Shown piece by piece: positions 52,845 through 63,836 of a DNA stretch of 64,000 nucleotides (its first letter is position 1; each line of letters starts with the position of its first letter). A model generated the notes under the pieces. That model did no database searches. It was not told the DNA's origin and worked only from the letters and a program-made list of their open reading frames with translations. The position numbers were made by a program, and so were the translations under genes. Source of the DNA: Monomorium pharaonis (lineage: Eukaryota > Arthropoda > Insecta > Hymenoptera > Formicidae); the NCBI RefSeq assembly GCF_013373865.1, contig NC_050474.1, forward strand, positions 9,100,061-9,164,060, given 5' to 3'.

Positions 52845-53018
52845 TAGCTGCACTGATGCACTGGTGCAATAAGTTAAAGTGAGACAAATATATTTTTTCT
52901 CATTTAGTCTGTTCTTTTTCGTTGCACTGCTGCACTGGTGCAACAAGTTAGAATGAGAAAAAATATATTTGTCTCACTTTAACTTATTGCACCAGTGTAT
53001 CAGTGCAGCTAAATGGTC
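52845..53018. repeat. Nested palindromic MITEs 'TGCACTGGTGCAATAAGTTA', copies 2 and 3
   Basis: An outer element (AGCTGCACTGATGCACTGGT and complement near 53010) contains a second partial copy (CGTTGCACTGCTGCACTGGT at about 52920) in its centre. Same family as 46806-46926. Confidence 0.65.
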
Positions 53019-53284
53019 TGTTCGCGTCACATGCCCCAACATGCTCCTATTCACCCCAACGCACTCTAATACGTTGATTCCGATGACGCCAACCTATTAG
53101 AATGCGTTGGAGTGAGTAGGAGCATGTCGGAGCATGGCGACACGAATGGTTTGTTCGCGTCGCCATGCTCCAACATGCTCCTACTCACTCCAACGCATTC
53201 TAATAGGTTGGCGTCATCGGAATCAACGTATTGGAGTGCGTTGGGGTGAATAGGAGCATGTTGGGGCATGTGACGCGAACAGAC
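53019..53284. repeat. Near-perfect 266-bp palindrome
   Basis: GTCTGTTCGCGTCACATGCC at the left and its complement at the right bound arms of about 130 bp. The inner CAACATGCTCCTACTCACTC also pairs. The centre is near 53151. Confidence 0.8.
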
Positions 53285-53286
53285 TT

Positions 53287-53464
53287 GGGGCTCTATTCTT
53301 GAATTCATTCGCAAGAGAAACGTATTCGCAAATTCTGATCTTACAGAAAAGTTGGAAATTTATTGGCTATCGTATGGCTATTAACCAATAAACTTACAAC
53401 TTTCTGTTAGAGCGAGTATTTGCGTATACGTTTCTCTTGCGAATGACTTCAAGAATCGAGCCCC
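53287..53464. mobile_element. Palindromic MITE 'GGGGCTC', copy 2, 178 bp
   Basis: Its arms are in the opposite order to the copy at 27823-28001; otherwise nearly identical in layout. Confidence 0.8.
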
Positions 53465-53747
53465 TGAACAAACTACAAAAGATTCGCCAATGGCGAACAC
53501 AATTTTGATTGGTCACTTGAGTCACATGGTTTATCCGCCATTGCGTACCCACGCTGGGCGAGGAAGAGGGGAGAGTGCTCTGTGTTGAGCAGTATAGGTT
53601 AAAGGAATATGTGTTAAAGAAATTATAAGGTAATTCAATCTCTGCACTCTCACTATATTTTGACGATACACTCAGGAAGAACAAAAAAAATTAAATTTGC
53701 ATCTGTTATATGGCTGCGTACAACTTGGAGCAGGCTCGGGTTACACG

Positions 53748-54165
53748 ACATTGGCTTAGTTTACATCGTCAAAACCTTAGTACGCGTATTAAGTTTGGTG
53801 CGCACCAAAGCCTTAGTACGGGCGCGTTTACATCGAATGTACTAAGCATGTACTGTGAAAAATATAATACAAATTTAATTCATATTGATGTCTCCTACTA
53901 AGACATTTTCACACCGGTTTTTAGATTTTAGCACTGAGGTTATGCTCAATTGCCAAATTCTCTCTAAAATGCGTTTTATGCGTTTACATCGACATTTGTA
54001 TCACTTGGTACGCGTATCAGTTTAGTACGATACTCCTACTTGATACGCTCGTACCAAATTGATCCGGCAGCGTTTACATCGTGCGTACTAAATATTTAGT
54101 ACGAATTTGATACGAATATGGTACCTGATACGCGTATCAAATGCACGATGTAAACTAAGCCATTA
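53748..54165. mobile_element. MITE 'TGGCTTAGTTTACATCG', about 415 bp
   Basis: The ends TGGCTTAGTTTACATCG and CGATGTAAACTAAGCCA are inverted. The inner sequence is rich in GATACGCGTATC-like palindromes. It interrupts the left arm of the inverted duplication exactly where the right arm reads on. A short relative is at 57934-58049. Confidence 0.7.
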
Positions 54166-54265
54166 GTCCGAAAACTAGATGGGGAAAATGTTGGTACCAA
54201 CAAAATTCTCTAGACATTTCAATTTCAATTTTTACAGGTTAGTAACATTGTTTAAGTAGTAAATC

Positions 54266-54448
54266 CAGCGGTCGCAGATTGCGGCCACGGTAGCATACGG
54301 TTGTATGGAGAGGGGATTAAGACTAAGAGCAAAAACCAATCATATTAAAGAATAAGTGAGTGCTCAGTATATGATTGGTTCTTGCCCTTAGTCTTCATCC
54401 CCTCCCCATGCGACCGTATGCTACCGGGGCCGCAATCTGCGACCGCTG
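54266..54448. mobile_element. hAT MITE, 183 bp, 8-bp target duplication
   Basis: CAGCGGTCGCAGATTGCGGC and complement form the ends. AGTAAATC flanks both sides (54258-54265 and 54449-54456). The inverted copy of this region (near 56530) lacks the insertion and has one such target sequence, a clean empty-site comparison. Confidence 0.85.
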
Positions 54449-55235
54449 AGTAAATCTACGAGTGTTCGGAGTTTCGGAGACGTTTTGACATATGCGCGCG
54501 CCAAAATAATAAATATTAAGTTAAATTGTAACATGTAATTGAAATTAATGTTAAAAAATTACAACTGAATATTAAGTACATAGAGATGAACAAGAAAAAA
54601 AATGTTTTATATATTTATATGTAAGAGAAGAAATTTTAATAAAATATATTAATATATTAAACTATACTAAATTATATTTTTATTATATTAAATTAATTAG
54701 TAATAATAATTTTCAATTTCTTTGATGTGCCTTGACAGACAAGATTTATGATTAAAATCTGGTTTTCCATATTAAAATCATTGTCAGCCGAGAAACAAAA
54801 TCTGTGCAAAATAAAATAAAAACATAAAGAAGGAAAAGGGAAAGAAATAAATGGAGAATAAAAATATATATCAGATAAGTAGCTAATATCTTTATAAAAA
54901 ATTATGTATTCTATGTGCTTTTTGTAGATGAACCGATTCTTTTCTTGAATTAATTTTTTGTTTCAGCTTCTTAGCCAATCGTAGAATGTTGACAGCTGGA
55001 TCACCAGAGAACAATTTCTTGCCGAATAAAGCTGTCAAATTCTAAGCCTGCTACTTCTTCGAGTATGTCAAAATTGTGAGCAAAAAAGTTGAAATTATAT
55101 TGTAATATCAATTAGATTTATCAACGGTGCAGTAACAGATTGATACAACAAACTGAGAGCAGGTTTGTCGAAATTGTTTGTTCTACAAAGCATATGTGCT
55201 GTTTGTCCCAGCAATGTACCGACATTATTTAAACT

Positions 55236-55345
55236 AGAAGAGATCCCAGATAGCACGGAGAGTTTAAAAAGAACTCAATTGTACGTTACCAATTATGTTA
55301 CCAATTATGAATTCTTTTTGAATCTCTGTGCTATCTGGGATACTA
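55236..55345. repeat. Small inverted repeat 'CCCAGATAGCACGGAGA'
   Basis: ATCCCAGATAGCACGGAGAG pairs with the complement of CTCTGTGCTATCTGGGAT. MITE-like. Confidence 0.6.
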
Positions 55346-55452
55346 TTGTGTTTATCGTCAACCTGTCATGAACGCTTTCGATAGACCTGCTCATTGTTTA
55401 CTGTTATTTTGTTATATAGTCTGCTGATCGGTATACACCTTTTATCTTTCAG

Positions 55453-55563
55453 CAAACAGAAAATGTGCTACCTACATTGGCTTTTACAAGAATGGGTTTA
55501 GAAGTAGCGATGGATGCTTGTCCAACAATCGAAGATCATTTCATAAGTGAATACACTATTTGA
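55453..55563 (+). pseudogene. Unidentified exon-like fragment
   Basis: After a pyrimidine-rich tract and CAG acceptor (TTTTATCTTTCAG), the frame reads QTENVLPTLAFTRMGLEVAM and continues DACPTIEDHFISEYTI to a stop. It looks like a terminal coding exon, but I do not recognise the protein. It lies in the centre of the inverted duplication and could be a gene fragment captured by a transposon. Confidence 0.35.
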
Positions 55564-55871
55564 TGTAAAATAAACCAAAATTATCTTTTTAAAAACGGTA
55601 AAAAAGACGCCAAGTGTATGCTGTAGAAAACACCTCTTCAATGTAAGATAGTCTTCATCTAATTCAACCCAAGTAATATCACGAGCCTTCTTATACTATA
55701 ACTAAAATGTAACTTTAATTATTAAACTAATAATTATTTTAAATGAATTATACTCACAAACACACACACACACACACACATTAACTACAAAAATAATGAT
55801 ATCAAAATATTTCTTTAACGATAATTTGTTTTACTTCAAATAGTATATGTTTACTTACGAAATGATACTCG

Positions 55872-56080
55872 ATGTTACAATGTGATATCAACTTTTTTGC
55901 TTACAATTTTGGCATACTCGAGGAAGTAGCAGGCTTAGAATTTGACAGCATACTCGGCAAGGAATTGTTCTCTGATGGTTCAGCTGTCAACATTCTACAA
56001 TTAGCAAAGAAGCTGAAACAAAAAATTAATTCAAGAAAAGAATCGGTTCATCTACAAAAAGCACATATAGAATACATAAT
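55872..56080 (+). pseudogene. Unidentified coding-like fragment, also present inverted at 54960-55075
   Basis: The frame reads NFGILEEVAGLEFDSILGKE and continues LFSDGSAVNILQLAKKLKQK. The inverted left-arm copy starts the same but is frameshifted. I do not recognise the family. The paired copies are best read as part of a duplicated element rather than a gene. Confidence 0.35.
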
Positions 56081-57558
56081 TTCTTATAAAGATATTAACT
56101 ACTTATCTGATATATATTTGTTTATTCTCCATTTATTTCTTTCCCTCTTCCTTCTTTATGTTTCTATTTTATCTTGCACAGATTTTGTTTCTCGGCTGAC
56201 AATGATTTTAATATGGAAAACCAGATTTCAATCATAAATCTTGTCTGTCAAGGCATATCAAAGAAATTAAAAATTATTATATTACTAATTAATTTAATAT
56301 AATAAAAATATAATTTAGTATAGTTTAATATATTAATATATTATATTAAAATTTCTTCTCTTACATATAAATATATAAAACATTTGTTTACCTTGTTCAT
56401 CTCTATGCACTATATTTTTAGTTATTTGTGTAATTCTTATTCATTTATTAAATCAAATGTCATAAATCATTTATATAATATTTATTGTTTGACATATACG
56501 CGCGCATACGTCAAAACCGACTCTGCAAACCTTGGATTTACTACTTTAACAGTGTTACTAACCTGCAGAAATTGAAACGGTATTGCCTAGAGAATTTGGT
56601 TAGTACCAACATTTTCTCATCTAGTTTTCGGGAAAATGTCGTGTAACCGAGTTTGTAGCAGGTAACCTAAAAAGTACGACATAAATAATTTGATTATTAC
56701 AATTAAAAATAATCTGTTTTCAATGTATGGTAAGATTATTAACTTCATTAAAATAGTAATTATATAACACAATCATGTATTTTTAAAGTATTGTCTAAAG
56801 TAATATTAAAGAGATTATTTTATTTACAAATATTTTATTTATTAATTTGTCTATCAAGTTTCTATTATAACGTATATCTAACGCATATCTAACGTATATC
56901 TGTTTACAATATATCTTAATTTACTATGCACTTGTATTACAAATTTAAAAAATTTATTGTAAACATTATTATTAGTTTCACATTAGTGAAATATTCATGC
57001 ATAATATTTATACATAAAGATATATGATTTTTTAAAATAATGATAACACCATGCAACTTATCATTAACAGTTGTTACAAGAAAGAAAAATATTTATACTT
57101 AAATTTTTATTTTACTTGTAATCTAAAAAATATTATTAATAATGATTTATTTAGTAATTTTACATAATTTATCTCATTTGTTTCAAAGTGTTAACACCAT
57201 CCGTTTAATAAAAGATGACTTTTCTAATATATATGTTAGTTAATAATAAATAATAACATTTATTGAGAATCAATGTTTAATTAAAATATATTAGGTTTTG
57301 AAATAATACCGTTATGATAGAAACTTGATAGACAAAATAAATATTTGTAAATAAAATAATCTCTGATATTACTTTAGACAATACTTTAAAAATACATGAT
57401 TGTGTTACATACAATTACTATTTTAAAGTTAATAATCTTATCATACATTAAAAACAGATTATTTTTAATTGTAATAATTAAATTATTTATGTCGTACTTT
57501 TTAGGTTACCTGCTACAAACTCACGGAACTCGCAACTTGCTCGTGACGATTTGGCTAT

Positions 57559-57800
57559 GGGCCACCGCACAAACTTTTCCATAACGCGTTACGTTACGTT
57601 AAGTACTCCATACAAACCTAAGTTGTACTTAAAATTTAACTTAAATCAACGCACAAAGAAATCCTTAACGTAAGAACTTAAGAACTTACGTTAAGGATTT
57701 CTTTGTGCGTTGATTTAAGTTAAATTTTAAGTACAACTTAGGTTCGTATGGAGTACTTAACGTAACGTAACGCGTTATGGAAGAGTTTGTGCGGTGGCCC
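57559..57800. mobile_element. Near-perfect 242-bp palindromic MITE
   Basis: GGGCCACCGCACAAACTTTT and complement are the ends, with arms of about 115 bp meeting near 57680 (TTACGTTAAGGATTTCTTTG and complement). TAT occurs on both flanks, consistent with a TA or TAT target. Confidence 0.85.
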
Positions 57801-57933
57801 TATACCGGACAGCATTGAGTTGTCACGAATCATGATGATAGTAGATGGTTGTGCTTATCATATATTTCGGTCCTAGAGAAAATTACTCGGATACCCATTA
57901 TCGTAAACACCCAGTGTCTCCCTGAACGCACCC

Positions 57934-58049
57934 CTAGTTTACATCGAGCACTTGGTACGCGTATCAAATAGTAAATAACTAGTGAATGTGTTTAATCATT
58001 GGCTGATCAGCTTAAATGATACGCGTACCAAGTGCTCGGTGTAAACTAG
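57934..58049. mobile_element. MITE 'CTAGTTTACATCGAGCAC', 116 bp
   Basis: CTAGTTTACATCGAGCACTT and the complement of AAGTGCTCGGTGTAAACTAG form the ends, with GGTACGCGTATCA and complement inside. It is related to 53748-54165 and lies 340 bp before the TBCD start. Confidence 0.8.
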
Positions 58050-58390
58050 AGCATTAATACAAGCTCTATGGACTTACTACACCTATTGTAGATCTGCCCT
58101 TACGACTAAAACACTCCATTGTAGATGGCCCTTAAGCATCTTATGTACAATATGGCGATTTCATGCTTGGAGCTGATTGGTTCCATTTGGTCTTATGCTA
58201 TGTTTATGTAGCTTATGTCATTTTGAGTGTGATGGGCCAAAATAATCAAGATCAGTTTGTGGTTATAATTATTCAGACGACGGCGAACGTTTTGTCGTGC
58301 CATTTGTGATCCACGCGAATCAACGCGAATAGCTCGTTGCGTATGCAATCGAGCGAACAGCGAAATTCGATAAAAAGACTCACATATACG

Positions 58391-58911
58391 ATGGCATTGA
58401 ACGATTGCGTAGACCCGGAGCGGGTAGTATGTGGCTTTAGCGCATTCAAGGAAATAGACGAAGTGACTGCTTTGATAGCGGAGTTGAACCAGCCCAATCT
58501 GCTGACGAGTCACGTCGAGCGAAACAGAGATCGCTTTAATTTTATCTTGTCCCAATATCAGGATCAGCATCATCTTCTAGATCCGTATCTCGAGCGTATC
58601 CTGGGATCCTTGCTGTTGGTCATCAAAGATGATGTATGCCCGGAATGTGTCAAGCACAACGCGTTCAAGTATCTATTTATCATCATGTCGGTGAAAACGT
58701 ATAAGAGAATTGTCACTTATCTTCCGCACGAAGTGGCGGACCTTCTGCCAGTGTTAAGAATGCTCGAAAAGCAAGACCCGAATGATGTAGAGACATGGGA
58801 GACTCGATATGTCCTGCTTATTTGGTTGTCCATAATTTCTAAAATACCTTTTCCTTTGTCTCGTCTGGAGACATCCAAAAATATAGATCTGGAGCAAACC
58901 ATTATTGTCAG
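58391..58911 (+). CDS. TBCD: Tubulin-folding cofactor D (TBCD), exon 1
   Basis: TBCD is a cytosolic HEAT/ARM-repeat chaperone that binds beta-tubulin and, with cofactors C and E, assembles the tubulin heterodimer. This exon encodes the N-terminus. It starts MALNDCVDPERVVCGFSAFK, has FILSQYQDQHHLLDPYLERI, the YLFIIMSVKTYKRIVTYLPH helix and EVADLLPVL, then WETRYVLLIWLSIISKIPF followed by PLSRLE. This corresponds to roughly the first 175 residues of animal TBCD. The start at 58391 is preferred over an in-frame ATG at 58337 because the match begins at MALND. The donor is GTATTC at 58912. The family is about 1,200 residues, so most of the gene lies beyond the window. Confidence 0.93.
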
Positions 58912-59341
58912 GTATTCATTGATATTATTTAGGATTGATAATTTAATTCTAAAACTTTGATATTCAAACTTTGAAGCTTCAAAAAGTCAAAATTGTACGA
59001 GCATTAATAGTATCACAATGAGTACATATTTATAAAATTATATAATAAAATTTAAAATAAAATTGCAAATGTTATAATTATTCTATTAAATTGCAAAAAG
59101 CAACTTGTAATTATTTTATAATAACTCCTAATAAGTTTATAATTCTGTTGTAATTTTTCATTTTTAAAATTATTGTTTTACTGTTGAGAAAATAAAATCG
59201 ATATCATGCTTATTTGAAAATAAATAAAATAAATTTATAATAATAATAGTTAATTCCACGAATTTATAAAAAAAAAAATAGTAAATTAATTATTTGACTG
59301 ATAAGTTTTAAATAAAAATGAAGTAAAGATTTTCTATTTTG

Positions 59342-59612
59342 GTCTGCAACAGGTTTTGGTGCTGAATATAATTTTTTTTATTAATTTAATATTTTTAGCT
59401 CATATAAACTGTGTGCTGACAATTTTGTCAGCCTTAAAACTTTTCTAGCTAAATATTAATGCTCTGAAACATCTTTAAGACTATCTTTCTTCTTTCCTGA
59501 AAAAACTGGAAATAATTTATTGTGAAAAATAAATATTGATATTTAGTGCTTATGAGCTAAGAATATTAAATTGATAAAAAATTATATTCAGCACCAAGAA
59601 CTACTGCAGATT
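59342..59612. repeat. Inverted-repeat element, about 270 bp
   Basis: TCTGCAACAGGTTTTGGTGC on the left pairs with the complement of CACCAAGAACTACTGCAGA on the right. The arms continue through GAATATAATTTTTT. Confidence 0.65.
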
Positions 59613-60930
59613 GAAAAAGGCAATCTTAATTTTATTATTATATTTGAAATGTATATTTTTACTTTTTCTTTCAATATATTAGAATTTGATATTCAAGAAT
59701 TTTTGAGATTGTTGATTTTGAGTCCAAAGTCAAAATTTACATAATTAAAAGAAATAAAACAGGTAAATGGAAGTTAATATTGTAATGCAGTTATTTGTTT
59801 GCTTCAAACAAATTTCTAATATAATGAATCACATAAAATGTAGAGGATAGTTGCCATAAGTAAATTACCACTTTGTTTTTAGGTATTTCTTAAACAAAAA
59901 CAAAATAAAAGAAACAAATACAAACTAGAAAGTATTTTCTAGCAGATGGTATAGTAGTTTTTACTATAGTAGTTTTTACACATTATGCACATTTTGTAGT
60001 AATTAATATTTTTGCAACAATCCACAAAAAGTGTTTGAGAAATTGGATTTCCTGAGTGAGTTAGACAGTAACAGCAGAAATTATGACCTTTCAGTTTAGT
60101 CCCATAGTGGAAGAGTTTATACATAATTATAAAATAAATTGAAAAATTAAGTAATAAAATATATTTTAATATTTTAAACAATAAAGTTTATAAAATTAAT
60201 ATGCTAGAATTGAACATATCTTAACCCTCCAAGAACTAGATGGAATTAAATTAATTTCAATGGTTTTAAAACTTGTATGTCTCTCAAAATGTGATACAAG
60301 CGATCTGATTTTTTGAGTAGCTGGAATTGAGATGTTGCCGCTTCGTGCCGGTATAATAAATCAGTACGGCATATAACATCATAATGTGAGCACATACTTA
60401 AAGTTCTATTTGGATTTGGATCTATCTGTTCTTGTTACATTGAAATTTTAGGATAAAATTAACCCCATCTAGGGGTTAATTTTAACCCCTTGTGATTTTT
60501 ATTCACTTGCTTTGCGGACGGTTAAAAATAGAAGCAATATAGAGATTAGACATTAAATAAACAATTTATTTAACTAACAGAAAATTTATTTGAAATAAAA
60601 CTTATATTTGAGAAGGAACGTGCTTTGGTGTTTATGCTGCAAACATATCTATATAGAGGTAACATGCACAGCGATTTTATGAGAAAAATATGAAAGTGAA
60701 AAATATAAACAAAACAATTTTAAGATTCTACAAATATCTACAAATATTCTAAAAATAAAATCATATAATATTATCAATAATATACTCACTATTGTTTAAA
60801 GAATGTAATTTGCAAGAGAATATTACGCAAATTTTATTCTTTATTGTGAAGATTTCATTTTTAGTAAATTTCATATAGAAAAAAGTAAATGTATTTAGCA
60901 AAGTAAATGTAAGCAAATGTATGCGCGTGC
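59613..60930. other. AT-rich intron sequence, nothing recognised
   Basis: The small frame at 59939-60181 (minus) has several cysteines but matches no motif I know. Confidence 0.4.
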
Positions 60931-60934
60931 ATGC

Positions 60935-60998
60935 ACCGCACGCACGCCGCAGAGGGGCGGGAGGGAGGGGGGGGGAGGAGATAGGGAGAGGGAGAGAG

Positions 60999-61029
<31 letters not shown>

Positions 61030-61376
61030 GAGAAGAGAGAGGAGAGGGAGAGAGGGAGCGGGTTCTCGTGGGGCGAGTGCTGGCAATGGAGAGATTGTCT
61101 GCGGGGAGTGGCGCGAGAGAGGGAGATTGGAGCGCGAGGCGCCTGGCGCTGCGGGCTACTACGAAGGCTGGCGCTTGCTCGTCGTCCTGTCTCGCGTTCT
61201 CGCTCTGTCTCGTCGTGCTCGTCGCTCCGCGCGCTAGACACGCGCGGGTCTTCTCTCGAGCAAAGTCTAACTAACTCTCGCTAGAATCATTGAGCCCATA
61301 CACTCTCTTTGGCTCTCCTCCTCGTCGCTCGAGATAGAGCCTGCCTAATAGCGCGCGCGCGTGTGTGTGTGTGTGC
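60935..61376. repeat. GAGA-rich and CpG-rich tract
   Basis: A long purine run (GGGAGAGGGAGAGAGGAGAG and similar) covers about 60957-61060. CpG-rich sequence follows to about 61330, then (GC)n(GT)n at 61350-61374. Overlapping frames in this tract are low-complexity and not coding. An intronic promoter or GAGA-factor site is possible but unproven. Confidence 0.55.
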
Positions 61377-61828
61377 ATAAACATACTCAGGTAACAACGC
61401 TAAACATACGTATACATCACGCTTTGTTTGTACTCTTAACCACTTAATCAGCAGCAGGTATCGATATTTTCAACCTTTGAATTTTTATAACTCGAAAACT
61501 AGCCATTTTCAGATCTAGTGCCTATGATTAAGAGGTCATGAACTACAAGACTGCAAAAGTCTTGTAACATACATCAGTTTTAACCAATTTGACTATACCC
61601 CTTTTTCTATTTGTTTTGTGCAGTGTCCTTTCTTAAAATGCAGGTTTCAATCTGAAGTCAAAATTTATCAATTTTTTAAATATTTAATTTAATAATGGAC
61701 CAAAAATTATAAAATGTATATTGATTTTTGTATGTTTTTTAAATTCTTATTGTACGTGTTGTTTACAAGTTAATTTTTCACATTTGTAATCAACGACCCA
61801 AAAACTTCTGTATACATTTTAAATCAGA

Positions 61829-62885
61829 GGTCGGCAAGAAATGCACTTCTCGGCCGATTTCAGCGAGCTCCGCCTCCCACTATTCCTCTTGCCCCGCGTG
61901 CCGCGCGGGCGGCCTACGAACCGTGCGAGGCTCAGGAGCGTATCTCTCGTAAATATATCTTTCCAATAGCTTTCCTCGTCACCCATGAGGTACTATTGTC
62001 GACGCGTTTTTTTTTAAGTGGTATCCCCAGTAGGCCTAATCCACTGATGACAAAAATGACCTTTTGAACGATGAATAAATAGGAATTAAATAATTAATTA
62101 AAAAATTTAAGATTTTCGAGATCTTTTACAAGCAAGAGAAGAAATATCCGAAACTTTTATATTGCTCGTAGCAAGCCGCATAAGACACGGTAAAGAATTG
62201 TCGCTTAAACGGGAACGTTTCTCATTTTTTATAATTTTCATTTTGGAAAATGAAGTCTCGCATAGATATGTGGACCCAAACATGGAATATATTCGAAGAC
62301 CAAAATCATAAAGCTTGGGATAAGACGACTTTGATAAAATTTTAAAAAAATCTACACCGGTTTTGTTGCTTGTTTTTAACGATATGTCATTTTGTAAATC
62401 ACATAATTCATCTTGCAAATCAAGATGCTGTTCTTCGATTGGCGCTGTAAGGGGATTTTCAAAAAGAATTAATTCGTTTCTAAGTTTTTCAAAACATATA
62501 AAACGCGAATCAAATTCTGCTATAAGGCTATCTATGAAATGCATATATTCTTTAAAATTGCTGTTATATTCTTCAAGAAGAATCTGACAAGAAGGAAAAT
62601 AATGAAAAATATTATTATTTAAGTGAGATTTGAATAACTGTAATTTTCTACGAAAAGAATCGACATGACTAACTAATTGGGAAATATTTTGATTTGGTCT
62701 CTGCAGCTTTAAATTTAGAAGTCTAAGTTGATTAGTCATGTCAGTAATAAAAGCGAGTTCGGAAAGAAATGTTGAATTTTTCAAAAAAGAGATATATTCC
62801 TCAAATTTTTGGTTATTCATTTCTTGCAAGAAAAGGAGGATCTCTTTTCTTATTGCAAAAAATCGAGCCTCGATACCGATGATGG
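61829..62885 (-). mobile_element. hAT element, one end plus transposase 3' part
   Basis: It begins CAGAGGTCGGCAAGAAATGC, a hAT-type end. GC-rich terminal sequence and AGTAGGCCTAATCCACT follow, the same motifs seen in the foldback at 3785-4664. Transposase coding then runs on the minus strand from about 62885 down to 62107. The other end is missing. Confidence 0.7.
62107..62885 (-). pseudogene. hAT transposase (SCAND3/GTF2IRD2-like), C-terminal part
   Basis: The frame is open from about 62885 (RFFAIRKEILLFLQEMNNQK) through SELAFITDMTNQLRLLNLKL. It ends in the hAT dimerisation region (MFGSTYLCETSFSKMKIIKN, then RSRLSDNSLPCLMRLATSN). These motifs are typical of the hAT group that gave rise to the vertebrate SCAND3 and GTF2IRD2 genes. 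About 260 of the expected 600 residues are present. The catalytic half, including the first DDE aspartate, is missing, so it is a fragment. Coding continuity suggests it is fairly young. Confidence 0.78.
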
Positions 62886-63324
62886 GATATATATCAAGAC
62901 TTTGGATGCAGATTATGAAGACATTAAATCTTTAAATAATCTAGATGTTAGTAATACTATACGATGTGAAAAACATATTAAGAATTGTGCATTACAAAAT
63001 GTATTTAAAATATATAACTGGTGGTCACAATATCAAAATAATTGTGGAATTTTTTCAAAATAAAGAAAAATAAAATGCAATAAAATGTTTTCTATCCTTT
63101 TCCCATATAAGATATAAGATATATTGATGTATGAAATGGATATAAGATATATAGATGTATGAAATGGAATATGATATGTTTAATATGCTCTTTGACTGAG
63201 ACATTGACCGAGATAATATAAGACGATCTCGTTGATAAATCACGTACAATAGAAAAAATTATATGAAGTCACGTACGATAGAAAAAATTATACTTTAACA
63301 CAACTTTTTTCAATTTATTTCACA

Positions 63325-63815
63325 AGTGATAGTTCAATATCGGCTCGATGGCTATATGATATAGTTTGATAGCTGTACGATGCAGTTCAATATCGGTTCG
63401 ATAGCTGTATGATACAGTTTGATAGCTGTACGATGCAGTTCAAAATCGGTTCGATAGCTGTATGATACAGTTTGACAGTAGTTCAATGGTGGTTCAATAG
63501 CTGTATGATGCAGTTTGATAGCTGTATGATGCAGTTCAATATCGGTTCGATAGCTGTATGATACAGTTTGATAGCTGTACGATGCAGTTCAATATCGGTT
63601 CGATAGCTGTATGATACAGTTTGATAGTAGTTCAATGGTAGTTCAATAGCTGTATGATGCAGTTTGATAGCTGTACGATGCAGTTCAATATCGGTTTGAT
63701 AGCTGTATTATACAGTTTGATAGTAGTTCAATGGTGGTTCAATAGCGGTTCAATAGATGTGTGATGCTGTTTGATAGCGGTTCGATAGCTGTACAATGCA
63801 GTTTGATAATGTATG
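63325..63815 (+). repeat. Satellite-like array based on GATAGCTGTAYGATRCAGTT
   Basis: A basic unit of about 53 bp (AGTTCAATATCGGTTCGATA and following) alternates with a longer variant of about 96 bp that adds AGTAGTTCAATGGTGGTTCA. About eight units are seen. They contain a shorter word, GATAGCTGTA, repeated every 20-30 bp. Confidence 0.75.
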
Positions 63816-63836
63816 ATATAGATGTATGATATAAAT

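Larger units (their letters stand above)
53720..57530. repeat. Large inverted duplication with nested MITEs
   Basis: Left sequence (about 53735-55095) reappears inverted at about 55870-56660. For example GTTACACGACAT and AACTAGATGRGGAAAATGTT are followed by the same downstream order on each side. The left arm has two extra insertions (53748-54165 and 54266-54448) absent from the right. The right arm is followed by another inverted repeat (about 56660-56875 with 57308-57530, starting TAGCAGGTAACCTAAAAAGT). The centre holds small exon-like fragments. Confidence 0.65.
52398..58390. promoter_or_regulatory. Divergent intergenic region between Prp18 and TBCD
   Basis: The two genes face away from each other, so both promoters lie here. 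Most of the region is palindromic repeats, listed separately. The non-repetitive parts near each start (about 52398-52800 and 58050-58390) are the likely core promoters. No confident TATA box was identified. Confidence 0.5.

Noticed and set aside
58193..58573. 126-aa minus-strand frame over the TBCD start
   Set aside because: It is antisense to a well-supported TBCD exon and has no motif.
60861..61274. Frames of 106-126 aa rich in arginine/glutamate or serine/leucine
   Set aside because: They come from the GAGA purine tract and are mutual shadows on both strands.
63325..63815. Possible CRISPR array
   Set aside because: The repeats are imperfect and abutting, without spacers or cas genes.
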